The position numbers were made by a program, and so were the translations under genes. A stretch of 16,260 bases of DNA from Clostridia bacterium. Its GTDB lineage: Bacteria > Bacillota_A > Clostridia > Oscillospirales > QAKW01. Below the pieces are notes generated by a model. It saw only the letters and a program-made list of their open reading frames with translations, made no database searches and was not told the DNA's origin. The DNA lies in assembly GCA_017396865.1 (NCBI GenBank), contig JAFQKO010000131.1, forward strand, positions 1 through 16,260, given 5' to 3'. Shown one piece after another: positions 13,920 to 16,260 of this stretch; position 1 is the first letter of the stretch; every line of letters starts with the position of its first letter.

Positions 13920-13947
13920 GCCGATCGCCTGAAGCGATCGGCTTTTT
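13920..13947 (+). terminator. Terminator of the spo0A-like gene
   Basis: GCCGATCGC (13920-13928), loop CTGAA, GCGATCGGC (13934-13942), TTTTT. Confidence 0.95.
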
Positions 13948-13979
13948 CGAAAATTTTCTGTATTTTTTCAAAAAAGATA

Positions 13980-14008
13980 TTGACATTTGTGTGCAGAGAG
14001 GTTATAAT
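13980..14008 (+). promoter_or_regulatory. Consensus promoter of the tRNA-Glu/tRNA-Asn transcript
   Basis: TTGACA (13980-13985) and TATAAT (14003-14008), both perfect, spacer 17 bp. It ends 17 bp before tRNA-Glu. Confidence 0.93.
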
Positions 14009-14025
14009 AATCAAGCATTAAAAAA

Positions 14026-14100
14026 GGCCCCTTGGTCAAGCGGCTAAGACGTCAGCCTCTCACGCTGAAATCGGGAGTTCGATTCTCCCAGGGGTCACCA
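14026..14100 (+). tRNA. tRNA-Glu(CTC), CCA encoded
   Basis: Acceptor GGCCCCT (14026-14032) pairs with AGGGGTC (14090-14096, one G-T pair). Anticodon stem TCAGC/GCTGA encloses the loop CTCTCAC, giving anticodon CTC. The T-arm is GGGAG-TTCGATT-CTCCC, the discriminator is A and CCA is encoded. Confidence 0.96.
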
Positions 14101-14106
14101 AGATAT

Positions 14107-14182
14107 TCCTCCTTAGCTCAGTCGGTAGAGCATGCGGCTGTTAACCGCAGGGTGTTTGGTTCGAGTCCAACAGGGGGTGCCA
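14107..14182 (+). tRNA. tRNA-Asn(GTT), CCA encoded, two stem mismatches
   Basis: TCCTCCT-TA-GCTCAG, anticodon stem TGCGG/CCGCA with loop CTGTTAA (anticodon GTT), T-loop TTCGAGT, acceptor 3' strand AGGGGGT, discriminator G, CCA. The first acceptor pair is T-T (14107/14178), the fourth is T-G, and the outermost T-stem pair is T-C. It starts 7 nt after tRNA-Glu and shares its promoter. Probably functional, but its 3' part has drifted from the usual pairing. Confidence 0.9.
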
Positions 14183-14184
14183 TG

Positions 14185-14220
14185 AAAAACGACAAGTTTC
14201 GACAGAAACTTGTCGTTTTT
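14185..14220. terminator. Terminator of the tRNA transcript
   Basis: A perfect 16-bp stem: 14185-14200 (AAAAACGACAAGTTTC) and 14205-14220, loop GACA, ending in five Ts. It begins 3 nt after the CCA of tRNA-Asn and could also stop minus-strand transcripts. Confidence 0.95.
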
Positions 14221-14222
14221 CA

Positions 14223-14497
14223 ATGATATCCGTTCCTTGCGGAACGGGTGATATACCTTCGGTATGATATCCACCTGCGGTGGATGATATATGCTTCGCA
14301 TATGAAGGAACGGATATTATATCATGCTTGCCGAAGGCAAGTATATCATGCGGCGAAAGCCGCATATCATATTGCGTAAGCAATATATCATTTAAATTCG
14401 AATTGGGTTTATTTCATTTCACTTTCTGCTTTCAGCGGAAAATTTCACAAATCGCAAAGCGAATTATTTCACATTTGCCATAAGGCAAATATTTCAC
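14223..14497. repeat. Hairpin array 2: ten short palindromes with ATGATAT and GTGAAAT linkers
   Basis: Hairpins: 14230-14247 (7 bp), 14253-14265 (5), 14269-14285 (7), 14289-14303 (6), 14327-14341 (6), 14348-14365 (7), 14369-14386 (7), 14423-14441 (8, one G-T), 14452-14462 (4, extendable past a mismatch) and 14473-14490 (7). A perfect palindrome AATTCGAATT lies at 14395-14404. Linkers: plus-strand ATGATAT at 14223, 14264, 14284 and GTGATAT at 14248; then reversed, ATATCAT at 14319, 14343, 14364, 14385; then ATTTCAC (minus GTGAAAT) at 14416, 14442, 14466, 14491. The flip coincides with 14305-14317, which complements 14226-14238 over 13 bp. No coding frame makes sense here. Function unknown. Confidence 0.9.
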
Positions 14498-14548
14498 TAA
14501 CAGTAATCTATATCAATACTTGGTTTCCCAACATTCCCTTTTCAGTTG

Positions 14549-14577
14549 TTGTAATTTCGCAACTTCTCTGATAAAAT
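14549..14577 (+). promoter_or_regulatory. Promoter of the phosphotransferase gene
   Basis: TTGTAA (14549-14554) and TAAAAT (14572-14577), spacer 17 bp. It lies in the otherwise featureless stretch 14498-14615 between array 2 and the gene. Confidence 0.65.
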
Positions 14578-14615
14578 ATGCTATCTGATTTTGCAAGGAG
14601 CTTAGGGAATAAGCT

Positions 14616-15527
14616 ATGATCTATGAAGGAATTTTACACAGAGTTCCAATTGAAAAGGGCTGGTCAGGGGATCGGAAATTCTGCGCCTCGACCGAAGACG
14701 GTACAAAGTATTTGCTGCGCATTTCCTCGCCGGAGCGACAGGAGCGCAGGAAGCGGGAGTTTTCGCAGATGTTCCGGGTGGCGGCGCTGGGGATTCCCAT
14801 GTGTCTGCCTATTGAATTCGGTCTCTGCGACGAGGGTGTTTTTACGATCCACAGCTGGATCGAGGGGGAGGATGCGGAGCAGCCCATCCTTGGTATGGAA
14901 CCTTCGGAGCAATACTGCTACGGCCTGGATGCGGGGCGAATTTTGGCGAAGATTCACAGCATTCCTGTGCCTGTTGACGCTCCAGATTGGGAAACCCGTT
15001 TTAATGCCAAGATCGACCGCAAGATCGCTCTTTATGAGAATTGCCCCCTGAAATATGCCTCCGGCAGTGAGGAATTCCTCCGTTACCTTGCCCAAAACCG
15101 CCATCTGCTTCACGGAAGACCCCAGAGCTATCAGCACGGGGATTACCACATCGGCAATATGATGCTCGACCGTAAGAGCGTCCTGACCATCATTGATTTT
15201 GACAAGGACGATTACGGCGATCCCTGGGAGGAGTTTAACCGCATCGTCTGGTGTGCCGAGGCTGCGCCTGCCTTTGCATCGGGTATGGTGGACGGCTATT
15301 TTGACGGCGAGATTCCCGAAAAATTCTGGCGGCTGTTGGCACTGTATATCTGCTCCAACACCATTGGCTCTTTGCCCTGGGCGATCCCCTTCGGCGAGGA
15401 AGAAGTCCGTGTGATGCGCCGCCAGGCCGCAGCTGTCCTGGATTGGTATGATCATATGGAACGGATCATTCCTGCCTGGTATCGAGTGCCGACTCCGGAA
15501 AATTCAATTTTATCCATTTATATCTGA
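14616..15527 (+). CDS. Aminoglycoside phosphotransferase (APH)-family kinase-like protein
   Basis: 303 aa. Kinase-fold signatures of the APH family: an N-lobe with YLLRISSPE, the catalytic loop QHGDYHIGNMMLD (D176 as base, H178, N181) and the metal-binding IIDFDKDDYGDPWEEF (D194, D196). The family includes antibiotic kinases, but also choline and other small-molecule kinases. This sequence is not close enough to any resistance enzyme I recognise, so a resistance role should not be assumed. ATG 14616 is the first possible start after an in-frame stop; AAGGAG is 15 nt away and AGGG (14604-14607) 8 nt away, so initiation may be weak. It is a single gene with its own promoter and terminator. Confidence 0.88.
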   Translation: MIYEGILHRVPIEKGWSGDRKFCASTEDGTKYLLRISSPERQERRKREFSQMFRVAALGIPMCLPIEFGLCDEGVFTIHSWIEGEDAEQPILGMEPSEQYCYGLDAGRILAKIHSIPVPVDAPDWETRFNAKIDRKIALYENCPLKYASGSEEFLRYLAQNRHLLHGRPQSYQHGDYHIGNMMLDRKSVLTIIDFDKDDYGDPWEEFNRIVWCAEAAPAFASGMVDGYFDGEIPEKFWRLLALYICSNTIGSLPWAIPFGEEEVRVMRRQAAAVLDWYDHMERIIPAWYRVPTPENSILSIYI

Positions 15528-15554
15528 TAGCAACCGAATCGTGTTTCACCGTAT

Positions 15555-15597
15555 AAGCGTGATATCCGGATCTTACAGCCCGGGTATCACGCTTTTT
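15555..15597 (+). terminator. Terminator of the phosphotransferase gene
   Basis: A 13-bp stem (15555-15567 with 15582-15594, one T-G pair), AAGCGTGATATCC and its partner, followed by five Ts. Confidence 0.9.
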
Positions 15598-15699
15598 GCG
15601 TTCCACCGAGGAAAAAACGATCTTCATAAAAACTCGGACAGAATTTTGAAATTTTATCGTCATATAGGGTAGTGGAATCAATAGAAAGTAGGTGCTTCC

Positions 15700-16260
15700 T
15701 TGGAGGATTCTCAAATCATTGTTCTCTTGCAGCAGAGAAAGGAAGAGGCCATTGATGCGGCAAGAGAAAAATACAGCGCCTATTGCGCACAAATTGCGGG
15801 GAATATTCTGGGGAATTCCGAGGATACCGAGGAGGTGCTCAATGATCTCTGGTTTCGGGTGTGGAATACGATCCCTCCACAGGAGCCCTATGCACTATAC
15901 CCTCCCTGTGACCGTGGTGCAGGGGCAAGGATTTCATCTGGGGAGAATCGGGCGGTGATCAACCGCAGCCTGTTCCGTTTGCTCAGCCCCTCGGAGACCG
16001 TGCCGTTCACCGTGGAGATTCCCTTTCAGATGGAGGATGGGTCACGGATTCTGCGAAAGGTGGAAGTAGTCGGGGTGTGCGAGGATCTCTCCGAGGTAGC
16101 GCCATATTATAACTCCGAGGGCATTCTTTGCGCACGGACAAAAATCTATGTATCCCAGTCGCTGTTTTCCACGGAGGAGCTGCCACGGCTGAGCCAGCGG
16201 AAGCCCCTCCTGCTGATCCACAGCAATGCGCCGGAGAAGGCGGCTGCCTATGCACAGCAG
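15700..16260 (+). pseudogene. ECF sigma factor N-terminus joined to an ABC permease (FtsX/MacB-type) fragment, runs off the window
   Basis: A frame of 187 codons without a stop, starting at TTG 15700 (AGGTG at 15690-15694, 5 nt away). Residues 1-60 are a good ECF sigma region 2: EDSQIIVLLQQRKEEAIDAAREKY, ILGNSEDTEEVLNDLWFRVWNTIPPQEP. Homology then breaks, at about 15885. From about 15935 the same frame reads SSGENRAVINRSLFRLLSP, VEVVGVCEDL, ARTKIYVSQSLFS, which suits the extracellular domain of an FtsX/MacB-type permease. Between about 15883 and 15935 a different frame (YTLPVTVVQGQGF) continues that permease, so a small indel also occurred. No sigma region 4 follows. It is either a decayed deletion fusion, a real chimera, or an assembly error. 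Confidence 0.65.

Noticed and set aside
334..14497. CRISPR arrays
   Set aside because: The recurring elements are only 7-8 nt, the segments between them are palindromes rather than unrelated spacers, spacing is irregular and no cas gene is present.
334..14497. Integron attC sites
   Set aside because: No gene cassettes between the hairpins and no integrase or R'/R'' core sites; the stems are too short.
14616..15527. Antibiotic-resistance gene call for the APH-family protein
   Set aside because: Only the general kinase motifs can be supported; no specific similarity to a known resistance enzyme can be shown from the sequence.

Overview
The window looks like a chromosomal segment of a Gram-positive, spore-forming Clostridia bacterium (Firmicutes/Bacillota), probably gut- or rumen-associated. 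The evidence is a Spo0A-type regulator, C_GCAxxG_C_C and YdcF-type proteins, sigma-A promoters with near-perfect 17-bp spacers, frequent TTG starts and a secreted enzyme carrying a type I dockerin. Genus cannot be assigned from the sequence alone.

Layout. (i) 1-684: the 3' end of a 5S rRNA gene, a nest of intrinsic terminators built on a 98-bp tandem repeat, and an array of short hairpins with octamer linkers. (ii) 685-5405: a sigma-A promoter and a three-gene operon: DeoR-type repressor, a 962-aa secreted LamG-Big2-phosphodiesterase-LamG-dockerin protein, and a second phosphodiesterase of the same superfamily without a signal peptide. (iii) 5406-6190: a minus-strand tRNA-Lys(CTT) surrounded by fragments of itself (two pieces with its 3' end, one piece with its 5' end) and palindromic modules; the only good promoter lies upstream of the 5' fragment. 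(iv) 6244-8814: a tightly packed operon of a YdcF-like membrane protein, a Cof-type HAD phosphatase and a class II glutamine amidotransferase. (v) 8825-10186: an esterase-gene remnant and an organophosphate:phosphate-antiporter-like MFS transporter. (vi) 10189-11386: two minus-strand genes, a phosphoribosyltransferase-fold protein and a C_GCAxxG_C_C protein, each with its own promoter. (vii) 11433-13947: a beta-helix protein, a 54-aa protein and a Spo0A-like regulator with a degenerate receiver and a perfect 0A box upstream. (viii) 13980-14497: tRNA-Glu(CTC), tRNA-Asn(GTT), a terminator and a second, larger hairpin array. (ix) 14549-16260: an APH-family phosphotransferase, then an open frame that joins the first half of an ECF sigma factor to part of an ABC-transporter permease and runs off the window.

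The most unusual signal is non-coding. The arrays at 334-519 and 14223-14497 share one grammar. Hairpins have different stem sequences, but nearly all have a C(GNA)G or C(GNNA)G loop on one strand. They are separated by exact copies of short linkers of the form ATGNNAT. In each array the linker orientation and the GNA strand both flip at one point, exactly where a lone copy complementary to the first hairpin arm sits. Each array directly follows the terminator of a stable-RNA transcript. No protein in the window is an obvious partner, so function is open; a REP/BIME-like element acted on as single-stranded DNA is the hypothesis I would test first.
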